A stretch of DNA of 64,000 bases from an uncultured Granulosicoccaceae bacterium (GCA_938006335.1 CALLMF010000002.1:186001-250000); one strand, 5' to 3'. Shown: positions 50,383-60,573, numbered from the stretch's first letter. Notes: a model not told the origin generated them from the letters alone. Program-made: numbers and translations.

Positions 50383-51380
50383 CGACTGGCCAACACACAA
50401 ACGCGATCGTGTTCGAGCGTCCGGGCGCTCTGGTACATCGGGACTTGCAGATCACAGCAGCTGGCGAGCGTGATCTGCTTGTCGAGACAGAATTCAGCGG
50501 GATCAGCAGCGGTACCGAGCGCCTGCTTTGGGAAGGGCGCATGCCTTCCTTTCCGGGACTCGGGTATCCGTTGGTGCCAGGCTACGAGAGTGTCGGTCGC
50601 GTGGTCGAGCGAGGAGCGTCTTGCAGTGTCGAAGTAGGCGATCGTGTGTTCGTGCCGGGTGCATCTTGCTACCAGGACGACGTGCGTGGCTTGTTCGGTG
50701 CGACCGCGTCGCGCCTGGTCGTTGCCGAGCATCGCTGTGTCGAACTCGGTTCGCTGTCTCCACAACATGGTGTGCTGCTCGCCTTGACGGCTACGGCAAT
50801 GCATATCCTCACGCATCGGATCGCACGAAGTACAGCAGCGGATGAGATGACATTGGAGCGTGTTCGCGAACACGCACCGCAGTTGATCATCGGCCACGGC
50901 ACGCTTGGCCGCGTGCTTGCTCGCTTGTGTGTTGCTGTTGGCGCACCGGCACCGCTGGTGTGGGAACGTAACCCTGACAGGCATTCGGGGGCGCAAGGGT
51001 ATTCGGTCGTCGCCATGCAGGATGATGATCGCCATGACTATTCCCGTGTGTGTGATGTCAGCGGTGCATGTGGCGATCTCTTTGACGACGTGATCCTGCG
51101 TATGCGTCCCGGCAGTGAGTTCGTGTTGGGCGGGTTCTATAGCGAACCGGTCAGTTTTGCCTTTGCACCCGCTTTCATGCGCGAGATCACGCTCAGCATT
51201 GCTGCGCAGTGGTTACCGCATGACCTTGCTCTGGTAACAGAGTTGATCCGAACCGATGTCTTGTCGCTTGATGGTCTCGTCTCGCATGTGGAACCTACCG
51301 CACGCGCCGAGTCTGCCTATCGTCAGGCGTTCATTGACCCGGAGTGCCTGAAGATGGTGCTCGACTGGAGGGATTCATGA
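50379..51380 (+). CDS. bchC: 3-hydroxyethyl bacteriochlorophyllide a dehydrogenase
   Basis: 333-residue medium-chain-dehydrogenase-like enzyme that oxidises the C3 hydroxyethyl group to acetyl, the last macrocycle step before BchG. Landmarks: VFERPGALVHRDL, SGISSGTERLLWEG, VPGYESVGRVVERG, and a Rossmann segment with LIIGHGTLGRVLARL. Stop and start overlap crtF and bchX by four bases each (ATGA). The crtE-crtF-bchC-bchX-bchY-bchZ-puf order is the conserved purple bacterial superoperon. Confidence 0.94.
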   Translation: MTTGQHTNAIVFERPGALVHRDLQITAAGERDLLVETEFSGISSGTERLLWEGRMPSFPGLGYPLVPGYESVGRVVERGASCSVEVGDRVFVPGASCYQDDVRGLFGATASRLVVAEHRCVELGSLSPQHGVLLALTATAMHILTHRIARSTAADEMTLERVREHAPQLIIGHGTLGRVLARLCVAVGAPAPLVWERNPDRHSGAQGYSVVAMQDDDRHDYSRVCDVSGACGDLFDDVILRMRPGSEFVLGGFYSEPVSFAFAPAFMREITLSIAAQWLPHDLALVTELIRTDVLSLDGLVSHVEPTARAESAYRQAFIDPECLKMVLDWRDS

Positions 51381-52387
51381 GTACTCATACCGTGTCCATC
51401 GACGCTATTTCCAACATGGCTGCGCAGCTGCGAGCCGAGGCGGAGATCGAGCCCGATGCCGCCCCATCCGGTGAAGTCACCAAGGAGACGCAGATCATCG
51501 CGATCTACGGCAAGGGGGGTATCGGCAAGAGCTTCACGCTCGCCAATCTCTCGTACATGATGGCGCAGCAAGGCAAGAAGGTGCTGTTGATCGGTTGTGA
51601 TCCCAAGAGCGACACCACGTCTCTCCTGTTCGGTGGGCGAGCCTGCCCAACCATCATCGAGACATCGGCCAAGAAAAAGCAGTCAGGTGAGGCTGTCGAG
51701 ATCGGCGACGTCTGTTTTGTTCGCGACGGTGTCTATGCGATGGAGCTCGGCGGTCCGGAAGTGGGTCGCGGTTGTGGCGGTCGGGGCATCATCCACGGCT
51801 TCGAGCTGATGGAAAAACTCGGCTTTCACGATTGGGATTTTGACTACGTGCTTCTCGACTTCCTCGGTGATGTCGTGTGCGGCGGCTTTGGCCTACCGAT
51901 AGCTCGTGACATGTGCCAGAAGGTGATCGTGGTCGGCTCCAACGACTTGCAGTCGCTGTACGTGGCCAACAACGTGTGTTCCGCGGTCGAGTACTTCCGC
52001 AAGCTGGGTGGCAATGTCGGCGTGGCAGGCATGGTCATCAACAAGGATGACGGCACCGGCGAGGCGCAGGCCTTTGCTGACTCGGTCGGTATCCCTGTGC
52101 TTTCAGCCATTCCCGCTGATGACGACATTCGCCGCAAGAGCGCCTCCTACGAAATCATCGGTCACCCGGGTGGTCAGTGGGGTAGCACCTTCGAGGCGCT
52201 GGTCTCCGGTATCGAACAATCCAAGCCGGAACACCCGACGCCGCTGACGCAGGATCAGTTGCTTGGCTTGTTCAGTGGCAGCGATGAAGAAGTGCGTGTA
52301 CCGATGCAACCGGCAACAGTTGCAGAACTACGTGGCAAGAATTTCATCGACAAGCCTTCGCTCGAAGTCATCTACGACGAGGTCTGA
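51377..52387 (+). CDS. bchX: Chlorophyllide a reductase iron protein, BchX
   Basis: 336-residue NifH-like ATPase, electron donor to BchYZ, which reduces ring B of chlorophyllide a. P-loop [10 protein letters not shown], then LLIGCDPKSDTTSLLFGG, Cys ligands in GGPEVGRGCGGRGI and [15 protein letters not shown] 51377 is set by the ATGA overlap with bchC. bchY starts three bases after its stop. Confidence 0.97.
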   Translation: MSTHTVSIDAISNMAAQLRAEAEIEPDAAPSGEVTKETQIIAIYGKGGIGKSFTLANLSYMMAQQGKKVLLIGCDPKSDTTSLLFGGRACPTIIETSAKKKQSGEAVEIGDVCFVRDGVYAMELGGPEVGRGCGGRGIIHGFELMEKLGFHDWDFDYVLLDFLGDVVCGGFGLPIARDMCQKVIVVGSNDLQSLYVANNVCSAVEYFRKLGGNVGVAGMVINKDDGTGEAQAFADSVGIPVLSAIPADDDIRRKSASYEIIGHPGGQWGSTFEALVSGIEQSKPEHPTPLTQDQLLGLFSGSDEEVRVPMQPATVAELRGKNFIDKPSLEVIYDEV

Positions 52388-52389
52388 GC

Positions 52390-53922
52390 GTGAGCCACGA
52401 TCACATCCAACCGGTGCCAGTCGATTTCGTCGGCGCGGGCGAGAAATCAGGCCAGGGATGTCATGGTGGAGCCGAGACCTTGCGCCAGGCGGCGGAAGCG
52501 GCAGGCAAGTCCGATGTTCTGGACCGCTACAGCGAGGACTACCCGGTCGGTCCACACGATCAGCCGCAAAGCATGTGTCCTGCCTTTGGTTCGCTGCGCG
52601 TGGGCTTGCGTATGCAGCGCACCGCAACGATCCTGTCGGGTAGCGCGTGCTGCGTCTATGGCCTGACGTTCACGTCTCACTTCTACGGTGCACGTCGCAC
52701 GGTCGGCTACGTCCCCTTCGACTCGGAAACGCTGGTCACCGGCAAGCTCTTCGAGGATATCCGCGAGGCGGTATTCAAACTCGCTGATCCTGATCGCTAC
52801 GACACCATCGTGGTGACCAATCTGTGCGTACCGACGGCGTCGGGTGTGCCGCTCGATCTGCTGCCGGATCAGGTCAACGGTGTACGTATTGTCGGCATCG
52901 ACGTCCCGGGTTTCGGCATTCCGACTCACGCAGAAGCCAAGGATGTGCTCGCAGGCGCGATGCTGGCCTATGCCCGACGCGAGGTTCAGCAAGGGCCGGT
53001 GTCAGCGCCGGCCACGCGCCGTGATGACAAACCCACGGTAACGCTTCTCGGTGAGTTATTTCCTGCGGATCCCATTGGTATCGGGCACTTGCTGGAGCCG
53101 CTGGGTCTTGCAGCAGGGCCCGTGGTGCCCACACGTGAGTGGCGTGAGTTGTATACAGCACTCGATGGGGCCGTGGTTGCAGCGATTCACCCCTTCTACC
53201 AGGCATCCGTACGCGAGTTCGAACGTGCAGGAAGACCGGTTGTCGGCTCGGCGCCAGTGGGTTGCGAGGGGACCGAAGCATGGCTGACGGCCATTGGTGA
53301 GCAATGCGGTATCAGCGCAAAGGCAGTAGGTGCCGCCAAGGACCGCTTCCTGCCGATCATCAAGCAAACACTTGCGTCATCTCCGATCAAGGGCCGGCTG
53401 ACCATCTCCGGTTACGAAGGCTCGGAGCTATTGGTAGCGCGCCTCGCCATCGAGAGCGGTGCGGACGTGAAGTACGTCGGCACAGCCTGTCCGGCAACAC
53501 CGCACTCGAAGGATGATGCCGAGTGGCTGGCCAGTCGTGGCGTCAAGGTGCAGTTCCGCGCATCGCTCGAGCAGGATCTGCACGCACTGGACGAATACCA
53601 GCCGGATCTGGCCATCGGCACTACGCCGCTGGTTCAGGAGGCCAAGAGCCGCGCGATACCGGCCTTGTATTTCACGAACCTGATCTCGGCGCGTCCGTTG
53701 ATGGGCGTGGCGGGTGCCGGCTCGATTGCTCAAGTGATGAACGCGGCCATGGCAAACGGCAAGCGCTTTGACACCATGAAGAACTTCTTCGATGGCGTGG
53801 GCGAAGGCGATACGTCAGGCATCTGGCAGGACACGCCGGTACCGCGGCCGGAATTCAAGGAGCAGTTTGCACGCACGCTGGCGCGTCAGGCCGCTCAGCG
53901 CAAGAGCACGGCGACAAGCTGA
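52390..53922 (+). CDS. bchY: Chlorophyllide a reductase subunit Y
   Basis: 510-residue NifD-like subunit. Cys residues expected to bind the [4Fe-4S] cluster are in [32 protein letters not shown] and [11 protein letters not shown]. Other family stretches are [13 protein letters not shown] and [20 protein letters not shown]. The GTG 52390 start has GAGG at 52379-52382. The TGA overlaps the bchZ ATG by one base. Confidence 0.96.
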   Translation: MSHDHIQPVPVDFVGAGEKSGQGCHGGAETLRQAAEAAGKSDVLDRYSEDYPVGPHDQPQSMCPAFGSLRVGLRMQRTATILSGSACCVYGLTFTSHFYGARRTVGYVPFDSETLVTGKLFEDIREAVFKLADPDRYDTIVVTNLCVPTASGVPLDLLPDQVNGVRIVGIDVPGFGIPTHAEAKDVLAGAMLAYARREVQQGPVSAPATRRDDKPTVTLLGELFPADPIGIGHLLEPLGLAAGPVVPTREWRELYTALDGAVVAAIHPFYQASVREFERAGRPVVGSAPVGCEGTEAWLTAIGEQCGISAKAVGAAKDRFLPIIKQTLASSPIKGRLTISGYEGSELLVARLAIESGADVKYVGTACPATPHSKDDAEWLASRGVKVQFRASLEQDLHALDEYQPDLAIGTTPLVQEAKSRAIPALYFTNLISARPLMGVAGAGSIAQVMNAAMANGKRFDTMKNFFDGVGEGDTSGIWQDTPVPRPEFKEQFARTLARQAAQRKSTATS

Positions 53923-55367
53923 TGCTGGTTCTCGATCACGACAGAGCGGGTGGTTACTGGGGCGCGGTGTATGCGTTCACCGCGATCAAGGGCTTGCAGG
54001 TCATCGTTGATGGTCCGGTCGGTTGCGAGAATCTGCCCGTGACCTCGGTATTGCATTACACCGATGGTCTGCCACCGCACGAGCTGCCGATCGTCGTGAC
54101 CGGGCTTGGCGAGCAGGAGCTCGGGCAGGACGGCACCGAGAAGGCCATGCGTCGAGCACACCAGTCACTCGATCCCGCGTTGCCATCGGTCGTCGTAACC
54201 GGCTCCATCGCCGAGATGATTGGCGGTGGTGTGACACCTGAAGGTACCGGAATCCTCCGCTTTCTTCCGCGCACCATTGATGAAGACCAGTGGCAGAGTG
54301 CGGATCGCGCCATCCGCTGGTTGTGGACGGAATTTGGTCCGAAGAAGGTGCCTGCAAGGCGTCCCAAGGAAGGCGAAAAGCCGCGCGTCAACATCATTGG
54401 GCCGATCTACGGACAGTTCAACATGCCTTCAGACCTTGCCGAGATCGTGCGTCTTGTGGAAGGGGTAGGTTGTGAAGTCAACATGACCTTTCCGCTGGGC
54501 TCGCACCTGGCCGATGTGCGCAACCTCGCCGAGGCTGACGTCAACATCTGCATGTACCGCGAGTTCGGACGGATGCTTTGTGAAGAGCTGGAGCGTCCTT
54601 ATCTGCAGGCTCCGATCGGTTTGCACAGCACTACCCGGTTCTTGCGCAAGCTTGGTGAGCTCACGGGTCTGGATCCGGAGCCGTTCATAGAACGCGAGAA
54701 GCACACCACGATCAAGCCCTTGTGGGATCTGTGGCGATCGGTCACACAGGATTTCTTTGCCACCGCTTCCTTCGGTGTTGTCGCACACGAGACCTACGCG
54801 CGTGGTCTCGAGCACTTTCTTGCCGAAGAAATGGGCCTGCCGTGCACCTTTGCGGTGTCTCGCAAGCCAGGGAAGAAGACCGACAACGAAGCGATTCGCG
54901 AGCAGGTGCAAACCGCGACACCCCTGGTGTTGTTTGGTAGCTACAACGAGCGGATGTATCTGTCGGAAATCAATTCGAAGGCCATCTACGTGCCTGCTTC
55001 GTTTCCCGGTACTGCCATTCGTCGACATATCGGTACACCGTTCATGGGGTACTCCGGTGCGACCTATCTGATACAGGAAGTGTGCAACGCGCTGTTCGAC
55101 ATGTTGTTCAACATCCTGCCGTTAGGTACCGATCTTGATCGTGAGCGCGAGGTGACACCCAGTCGCTTGTTGACGCCGGTCGAGTGGAACAAGGATGCCA
55201 GTGAGTTGCTGGAGGAGCTGGTTGAGTTGCAGCCGGTTCTGGTTCGTATCTCGTCGGCCAAGCGCCTGCGAGACAACAGTGAAAAGATTGCTCGAGAAAA
55301 CGGTGACAGCCGCGTGACGGTTGAGCACGTGACGGCGTCTGCAGCGCTTGCTGAACGCGTACATTAA
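53922..55367 (+). CDS. bchZ: Chlorophyllide a reductase subunit Z
   Basis: 481-residue NifK-like subunit. [20 protein letters not shown] at the N-terminus, then [20 protein letters not shown] (cluster Cys), and [17 protein letters not shown]-type sequence ([15 protein letters not shown]). The C-terminal [20 protein letters not shown] segment closes the active site, as in BchB. Start overlaps bchY. A gap of 41 bases leads into the puf genes, so it is likely cotranscribed with them. Confidence 0.97.
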   Translation: MLVLDHDRAGGYWGAVYAFTAIKGLQVIVDGPVGCENLPVTSVLHYTDGLPPHELPIVVTGLGEQELGQDGTEKAMRRAHQSLDPALPSVVVTGSIAEMIGGGVTPEGTGILRFLPRTIDEDQWQSADRAIRWLWTEFGPKKVPARRPKEGEKPRVNIIGPIYGQFNMPSDLAEIVRLVEGVGCEVNMTFPLGSHLADVRNLAEADVNICMYREFGRMLCEELERPYLQAPIGLHSTTRFLRKLGELTGLDPEPFIEREKHTTIKPLWDLWRSVTQDFFATASFGVVAHETYARGLEHFLAEEMGLPCTFAVSRKPGKKTDNEAIREQVQTATPLVLFGSYNERMYLSEINSKAIYVPASFPGTAIRRHIGTPFMGYSGATYLIQEVCNALFDMLFNILPLGTDLDREREVTPSRLLTPVEWNKDASELLEELVELQPVLVRISSAKRLRDNSEKIARENGDSRVTVEHVTASAALAERVH

Positions 55368-55408
55368 CCACGTCGCCGGTTGACAACAATACAACTCTGG
55401 AGAAGGCT

Positions 55409-55678
55409 ATGAAAACGATGACTACAAACTTCCCGATTGCAGCTTCCGGTGAAGCGTCGAGTTCGGTTTCGAGCTATGGTTCGCGACAGAAGTCCCGCAG
55501 CCTCGAGTTCAAGCTGATACACGCACTGGCCTTCGTGACCTTTGTGATCATCGGCACGGTCTGGTATGTCGCATCACTCGGCTTTCTTCGCCGTGGCGAG
55601 CAGGGTGCCGAGTCTCCGATTGCTGCAGCTCGTAACGCCGCCGACAGTAGCGTTCCGTTTGTTTTTCAGCGGCACTAG
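55409..55678 (+). CDS. Small membrane protein at the head of the puf genes, PufQ-like
   Basis: 89 residues. A polar Ser-rich N-terminal ~30 residues, one membrane helix (FKLIHALAFVTFVIIGTVWYV) and a short C-terminal tail. Its place between bchZ and pufB and its RSLEF-helix-GFLRR layout resemble PufQ, which in Rhodobacter promotes bacteriochlorophyll supply to the puf-encoded complexes. Sequence identity to PufQ cannot be judged by eye. GGAG just upstream of ATG 55409 is a good ribosome site. Confidence 0.7.
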   Translation: MKTMTTNFPIAASGEASSSVSSYGSRQKSRSLEFKLIHALAFVTFVIIGTVWYVASLGFLRRGEQGAESPIAAARNAADSSVPFVFQRH

Positions 55679-55731
55679 CCGTTGCTCTTTTCAAGGTTTC
55701 ATCTTGCGCTTGCGTCTGGATGAATGAAAGT

Positions 55732-55790
55732 GCCGTGGCGAGCCACGGCGTACAACCCGGCGCAGTTCGCGCCAAGTAGGCCGTACGGCC
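55732..55790 (+). other. Three tandem hairpins upstream of pufB
   Basis: GCCGTGG-CGAG-CCACGGC (55732-55749), GGCGC-AGTTC-GCGCC (55759-55773) and GGCCG-TA-CGGCC (55779-55790) stand one after another in the 129-base gap before pufB. Such intercistronic structures in puf messages are known to steer RNA decay and relative LH1 and reaction-centre output. The first could also act as a partial terminator. Confidence 0.5.
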
Positions 55791-55807
55791 GCAACAGGAG
55801 AGGCACC

Positions 55808-56032
55808 ATGAACGATAACCAACCGGATGGCATGCCATCCGGACTAGATCCAAACGAAGCTCGAGAGTTTCATGCTCTGTTCGTCACGAGTTTTCTGCTC
55901 TTCACCGGCATAGCTGTCGTTGCGCACTTCCTCGTGTGGTTGTGGCGCCCGTGGTTTCCAGGTGAGGACGGTTACTCGATGATCAACGGGACTACCGAAA
56001 CCTTGTCCCATTTGATGACCTACCTGGCGTAA
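55808..56032 (+). CDS. pufB: Light-harvesting 1 beta polypeptide
   Basis: 74-residue LH1 beta chain. A polar N-terminus leads to [20 protein letters not shown] and [15 protein letters not shown], with the two conserved His (the second binds bacteriochlorophyll) and the C-terminal WRPWF motif. The N- and C-terminal extensions make it somewhat long for the family. ATG 55808 has GGAG 6 to 9 bases upstream. It is followed by pufA after 15 bases. Confidence 0.96.
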   Translation: MNDNQPDGMPSGLDPNEAREFHALFVTSFLLFTGIAVVAHFLVWLWRPWFPGEDGYSMINGTTETLSHLMTYLA

Positions 56033-56047
56033 AGGAGAAACAGACTC

Positions 56048-56251
56048 ATGTGGCGTATCTGGCTACTTTTTGAACCGAGACGTGCACTGATCGGACTGGC
56101 AGTGTTCCTGTTCTCGCTCGCGATCATCATCCACTTCGTTCTGCTCAGCTCGGATCGATTCAACTGGATTGACGGTCCGCAGGCTTCGGTATCGGTTGAT
56201 GCCGTGCAAAGCGAAGCAGTTGCGACAGATTCGATTCGTTTGATCGGCTGA
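56048..56251 (+). CDS. pufA: Light-harvesting 1 alpha polypeptide
   Basis: 67-residue LH1 alpha chain. MWRIWLLFEPRRALIG is the typical start; the membrane helix carries the pigment-binding His in FSLAIIIHFVLLSSDRFNW. A C-terminal tail of about 25 residues follows. GGAG lies upstream of ATG 56048. A hairpin follows the gene before pufL. Confidence 0.96.
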   Translation: MWRIWLLFEPRRALIGLAVFLFSLAIIIHFVLLSSDRFNWIDGPQASVSVDAVQSEAVATDSIRLIG

Positions 56252-56267
56252 CCAAGCCAAGCGTGAG

Positions 56268-56301
56268 GCTGACCAGTCCGCAAGTGTGCAGGCTGGTCAG
56301 C
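56268..56301 (+). other. pufA-pufL intercistronic hairpin
   Basis: Perfect 9-bp stem GCTGACCAG/CTGGTCAGC (56268-56276 and 56293-56301) with a 16-base loop. A hairpin at this place in Rhodobacter puf mRNA stabilises the pufBA segment and lowers read-through to pufLM, so antenna is made in excess of reaction centre. Confidence 0.65.
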
Positions 56302-56350
56302 ATCATTCCAGAGTAGATCGTCGGACTGCGGGTGAGGGGGCCGCCACGAC

Positions 56351-57175
56351 ATGGCTATGTTGAATTTCGAAAGGAAGTACCGGGTAAGGGGGGGGACCCT
56401 CATCGGTGGCGATCTGTTCGACTTCTGGGTCGGTCCGTTCTATGTAGGTTTCTTCGGTGTGACCACAATCTTTTTCTCGATTGTCGGTACTGCACTGTTG
56501 GCTTACGGAGCGGCCATTGGTGATACCTGGAACCTGTGGCGAATCAATATCGCGCCACCGGACTTATCCTATGGGCTGGCCTTTGCGCCACTCAAGGAAG
56601 GAGGTTTGTGGCAGCTGGTCACGATCTGCGCACTGGGTGCCTTCGGCTCCTGGACGCTGCGTCAGGTCGAGATCTCGCGCAAGCTCGGCATGGGGTATCA
56701 CATACCGTTTGCCTTTTCCTTTGCGGTACTCGCTTATGCATCGCTGGTGGTCGTCAGACCTCTGCTGCTGGGCGCATGGGGGCATGGTTTCCCTTACGGC
56801 ATTCTCAGTCACCTCGACTGGGTGTCCAACGTCGGTTACCAGTTCCTGCACTTTCACTACAACCCGGCGCACATGCTGGCCGTGACCTTCTTCTTTACCA
56901 ATGCTCTTGCACTGTCTCTACATGGCGGGCTCGTGCTGTCGGCGACCAATCCGCCGAAGGGTGAGACGGTCAAGACACCGGAGCACGAAGACACCTACTT
57001 CCGAGACATCATCGGCTACTCGATCGGTACGCTCGGTATTCACCGGCTCGGCATGTTCCTCGCCGTGAGTGCAGCGTTCTGGAGTGCTGTTTGTATCGTC
57101 ATCAGCGGACCGTTCTGGACACGTGGTTGGCCGGAGTGGTGGAACTGGTGGCTACAACTTCCGATCTGGAGCTGA
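56351..57175 (+). CDS. pufL: Photosynthetic reaction centre L subunit
   Basis: 274-residue integral subunit with five membrane helices. Starts [20 protein letters not shown], then [16 protein letters not shown]. Pigment-binding His regions are visible in [11 protein letters not shown] and [21 protein letters not shown], where the helix D ligands lie. It pairs with PufM to hold the special pair, bacteriopheophytins and quinones. ATG 56351 follows GAGGGGG. It ends 10 bases before pufM. Confidence 0.97.
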   Translation: MAMLNFERKYRVRGGTLIGGDLFDFWVGPFYVGFFGVTTIFFSIVGTALLAYGAAIGDTWNLWRINIAPPDLSYGLAFAPLKEGGLWQLVTICALGAFGSWTLRQVEISRKLGMGYHIPFAFSFAVLAYASLVVVRPLLLGAWGHGFPYGILSHLDWVSNVGYQFLHFHYNPAHMLAVTFFFTNALALSLHGGLVLSATNPPKGETVKTPEHEDTYFRDIIGYSIGTLGIHRLGMFLAVSAAFWSAVCIVISGPFWTRGWPEWWNWWLQLPIWS

Positions 57176-57185
57176 GGAGGCGATC

Positions 57186-58163
57186 ATGCGTCAATATCAA
57201 AACGTCTTTACTCAGGTCCAGGTTTTCGGTCCGCCAGAATCTGGTGTACCGGTTGACTTTGCGGCCAGAGAGCGTCGCGGCAAGCCAGTACTCAATCGAT
57301 GGCTCGGTATGCTCGGCAACGCGCAGATCGGACCTTTCTATCTCGGCTACACGGGGCTGCTGGCCCTGGTCTCGGGCTTCCTGGCCTTCGAGATCATCGG
57401 TCTAAACATGCTTGCGTCCGTAAACTGGGATCCGATTCAGTTTGTACGTCAGCTGTTCTGGTTGGCGCTTGAGCCGCCTCCACCAGAAGCCGGCTTGTCG
57501 ATTCCTCCGATGGCAGAGGGTGGGTGGTGGTTGCTGGCTGGCTTCTTCCTCACTGTTTCAATTCTCTTGTGGTGGACACGTCTGTTTCTGCGTGCGCGGG
57601 CACTGAAGATGGGCTATCACATCCCCTGGGCATTCGCCGCGGCCATCTGGTTGTATCTGGTGCTCGGTTTTATTCGCCCGGTCCTGATGGGCTCGTGGAG
57701 TGAGGCGGTGCCCTTCGGCATCTTTCCTCACCTCGATTGGACAGCCGCCTTCTCGATCCGCTACGGCAATCTGTTCTACAACCCGTTCCACATGTTGTCG
57801 ATCGCCTTCCTGTACGGCTCGGCCATCCTGTTTGCGATGCACGGTGCAACCATCCTTGCCGTCGGTCGTTACGGCGGTGAGCGGGAGATCGAACAGATCA
57901 CCGATCGCGGTACGGCCACAGAACGTGCGGCGCTGTTCTGGCGCTGGACCATGGGCTTCAATGCGACGATGGAGTCGATTCACCGTTGGGCCTGGTGGTT
58001 CGCCATCCTCTGCCCGATTACCGGCGGTATCGGCATTCTGTTGACCGGCACCGTGGTCGACAACTGGTACCTCTGGGGTGTCAAGCACGGCATAGCACCG
58101 GCTTATCCCGACGTCTGGACGCCGGTAGCTGACCCGGCACTACCGATGGAGAACGCGCAATGA
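57186..58163 (+). CDS. pufM: Photosynthetic reaction centre M subunit
   Basis: 325-residue integral subunit with five helices: [16 protein letters not shown] start, [39 protein letters not shown], then [20 protein letters not shown] with His ligands and [22 protein letters not shown] precedes ATG 57186. The stop overlaps the pufC ATG by four bases. Confidence 0.97.
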   Translation: MRQYQNVFTQVQVFGPPESGVPVDFAARERRGKPVLNRWLGMLGNAQIGPFYLGYTGLLALVSGFLAFEIIGLNMLASVNWDPIQFVRQLFWLALEPPPPEAGLSIPPMAEGGWWLLAGFFLTVSILLWWTRLFLRARALKMGYHIPWAFAAAIWLYLVLGFIRPVLMGSWSEAVPFGIFPHLDWTAAFSIRYGNLFYNPFHMLSIAFLYGSAILFAMHGATILAVGRYGGEREIEQITDRGTATERAALFWRWTMGFNATMESIHRWAWWFAILCPITGGIGILLTGTVVDNWYLWGVKHGIAPAYPDVWTPVADPALPMENAQ

Positions 58164-59188
58164 TCACGACGATACGTAACGGCCTTGCGCTTGTCTTCAC
58201 GGGCCTTCTGCTACAAGGGTGCTGGGAAGCACCACCGATGGAGTCAGAGCAGCTGGGATTTCGCGGTACGGGGATGCTGCAGACATCCAACCCGGATCTG
58301 ACAGAGCCCAAGCTTGCCGCCAATGTGTTGCCGGAGCCGCTCGCTGCAGTTCCGGTCGTGGAAGGTGGGCCGACCGCAGCGGACGTCTATGAGAACGTTC
58401 AGGTGCTTGGGCATTTATCGGTCGCGGAGTTCGCCCGCACGATGACGGCCATCACGGCATGGGTGTCGCCTGAACAGGGCTGTGCCTATTGCCACGAAGG
58501 TGCCAACTTCGTAGACGACAATCTGTACACGAAGGTGGTTTCTCGCCGCATGATGGAAATGACGATGGCGATCAACAGCGACTGGAACAGCCACGTTGGT
58601 GAAACCGGAGTCACCTGCCTGACCTGCCACCGCGGCAACAATGTGCCTGAGTACATCTGGTTCGAACAGGACGGACCACCGACTGCAGGTGGCATGGCTG
58701 CGAAGGGTTATCAGCAGAACCACGCAGCCATGGATGTCGGATCAACCTCGATGCTCAGCGATCCGTTCAGCAAGTACCTGACAGCGGAACCGGAAGCGAT
58801 ACGGGTTATCTCGCAAACGGCCTTGCCGCAAAGGGGCGACGCACGCCACGAGAGCAGCACTCAGGCTACCGAAAATACCTACTCGCTGATGGTTCACATG
58901 TCCGAGGGGCTGGGCGTGAACTGCACGTACTGCCACAACACTCGTGCGTTTACCAGTTGGGAGCAAGGCTCGCCGGCTCGGGCGACGGCCTGGTACGGAT
59001 TGCAGATGGTGAGCAATCTCAACGACGAGTACCTCGAGCCACTTGGCCCCACGTATCCGGAGCATCGTCTGGGCGCTCTCGGAGACGCACCGAAGACCAA
59101 CTGCACGACGTGCCACCAGCAGGTCAACAAGCCGTTTGCTGGCGCCAGCATGCTGGACGACTATCCGATCTGGCGACCGGAACAGTAA
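58160..59188 (+). CDS. pufC: Tetrahaem cytochrome subunit of the reaction centre
   Basis: 342-residue periplasmic cytochrome that reduces the oxidised special pair. A lipobox at Cys21 ([12 protein letters not shown]) suggests N-terminal lipid anchoring. Four CxxCH haem sites are at residues 108-112 (CAYCH), 153-157 (CLTCH), 255-259 (CTYCH) and 315-319 (CTTCH). Its presence fits gammaproteobacterial and many other purple bacteria that keep the bound cytochrome. Last gene of the puf unit; a clear hairpin terminator follows. Confidence 0.97.
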   Translation: MITTIRNGLALVFTGLLLQGCWEAPPMESEQLGFRGTGMLQTSNPDLTEPKLAANVLPEPLAAVPVVEGGPTAADVYENVQVLGHLSVAEFARTMTAITAWVSPEQGCAYCHEGANFVDDNLYTKVVSRRMMEMTMAINSDWNSHVGETGVTCLTCHRGNNVPEYIWFEQDGPPTAGGMAAKGYQQNHAAMDVGSTSMLSDPFSKYLTAEPEAIRVISQTALPQRGDARHESSTQATENTYSLMVHMSEGLGVNCTYCHNTRAFTSWEQGSPARATAWYGLQMVSNLNDEYLEPLGPTYPEHRLGALGDAPKTNCTTCHQQVNKPFAGASMLDDYPIWRPEQ

Positions 59189-59207
59189 GCAGACGTTCTT
59201 GGGAAGA

Positions 59208-59235
59208 AAGGCAAGATCAAGGAAGATCTTGCCTT
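59208..59235. terminator. Bidirectional hairpin after pufC
   Basis: Perfect 11-bp stem AAGGCAAGATC/GATCTTGCCTT with a 6-base loop, between the convergent pufC and SbtB-like genes. No long U-run follows, though A/T pairs flank the stem. It likely ends or stabilises the puf transcript. Confidence 0.65.
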
Positions 59236-59248
59236 CAGACAGGTTCGG

Positions 59249-59560
59249 TCAGAACCGCTCTGCGCGCAGCACTTCGCAGTCGGTCACGCACACCACGCCA
59301 ATGTGCTTTTCAAGCACGGGTAGTACGGTTTGCAGCAGGTGATCGAGGCGTTCCTCGCGCAGAATGCAGATCAGCTGCACCATGCCGCCGGCGATGGACA
59401 CTTGCCCTTCACGACTCCACGGCCCAGAACGTCCGCTACCACCGAGTACGGGAAGTAGCGTGTAGCCGGTGATGTCTGCAGCCTGCAGGGCGTCCGTCAG
59501 GCGTCGTTCCATCGGTGCCTCGATGGTGATCTCTATGCGTTTGGCTTGATGAGTCTGCAT
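59249..59560 (-). CDS. PII-like protein, SbtB type
   Basis: 103 residues with a PII-like ferredoxin fold: RIEITIEAPMERRLTDALQA, ITGYTLLPVLGGSGRSGPWS (T-loop-like) and a C-terminal strand HIGVVCVTDCEVLRAERF. It is encoded 3 bases after SbtA on the same strand; SbtB proteins regulate SbtA in response to adenine nucleotides. The paired location makes SbtB the best call, although other PII-like members are possible. Confidence 0.82.
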   Translation of the reverse strand: MQTHQAKRIEITIEAPMERRLTDALQAADITGYTLLPVLGGSGRSGPWSREGQVSIAGGMVQLICILREERLDHLLQTVLPVLEKHIGVVCVTDCEVLRAERF

Positions 59561-59563
59561 GTG

Positions 59564-60538
59564 TCAACCAATGAGAGCCTGACTCAGCGCCAGATACAAC
59601 GGAATGCCGAGCGTCAGATTGAAGGGAAAGGTAATGCCAAGTGACAGCGTGAGGTAGATGCCTGGATCGGCTTCTGGCAGCGCAACTCGCATGGCGGCTG
59701 GCACTGCGATGTAGGATGCCGACGCAGAGAGCGTCATCAGTAGCATGGCGCCTCCGGGAGAGAGTCCGAGCAGAGCCGCTACCGCGAGCCCGGCAAGGCT
59801 GCCGATGATGGGCATCGCCAGTCCGAAGGCTACGAGGCCGCCGTTGATCAGGTCCCGGCTACGCAACAGGCCGCGTCCTGCGACCAGTCCCATGTCGAGA
59901 AGAAACAGGCACAGCACGCCCTTGAACGGTGCAACGATGAACGGCTCGATCTCCGACAAGCCATCAGCACCGGTAGCCCAGCCGATCAGGAAGGCGCCAA
60001 CCAGCAACACGATCGAGCCGTTCAGCAGGATCTCTCGCCACAGCGTGGCGTCCATGCGCTTGTCGCCACTGCCGCGCGACACCAGCCAAAGCGCCGACAG
60101 GATCGCCGGTGCTTCCATGATGGCGGCCACTGCGACCATGTAACCCTCGGAGCCAATCCCCTGACTTTCCAGTACCGACGTCGCGGCGACGAAGGTCACG
60201 ATGGAGATCGAGCCGTAGTGTCCAGCGACCGCAGCGGCATTCAGGGTGTCGAGTTTTGTCATCACCCGGAGTAGTGCGAAAGCGAGGAATGGCAACACGG
60301 CCGACAGTAATGCCCCAGCCAACAGCGAGAACAGCAGACCGCCCGCGATACCGTGCGCGGCAACGGCCACGCCGCCTTTGAAGCCGATGGCGAACAGCAG
60401 GTAGATCGATAGTGCCTTGGCTGCAGCCTCCGGCACGGACAGATCCGAGCGGGCGAGCGCTGCCGCCAGCCCAAGTACAAACGACAGGATGAGCGGCGAT
60501 CCGAGGTTCTCGAGCGCCAGTTGGGCGATATCGTTCAT
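59564..60538 (-). CDS. sbtA: Sodium-dependent bicarbonate transporter, SbtA family
   Basis: 324-residue membrane protein of the SbtA family with about ten helices: NLGSPLILSFVLGLAAALAR, YLLFAIGFKGGVAVAAHG, AGHYGSISIVTFVAATSVLE and SLGITFPFNLTLGIPLYL are family-conserved. It should import HCO3- using a Na+ gradient. Placed next to the puf operon and followed by a PII-like regulator. Useful to an organism that fixes or needs inorganic carbon; no RuBisCO genes are visible here. Confidence 0.9.
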   Translation of the reverse strand: MNDIAQLALENLGSPLILSFVLGLAAALARSDLSVPEAAAKALSIYLLFAIGFKGGVAVAAHGIAGGLLFSLLAGALLSAVLPFLAFALLRVMTKLDTLNAAAVAGHYGSISIVTFVAATSVLESQGIGSEGYMVAVAAIMEAPAILSALWLVSRGSGDKRMDATLWREILLNGSIVLLVGAFLIGWATGADGLSEIEPFIVAPFKGVLCLFLLDMGLVAGRGLLRSRDLINGGLVAFGLAMPIIGSLAGLAVAALLGLSPGGAMLLMTLSASASYIAVPAAMRVALPEADPGIYLTLSLGITFPFNLTLGIPLYLALSQALIG

Positions 60539-60573
60539 ACAGGGCTGTCTTGAGAGGCCACCGAACGATACCG

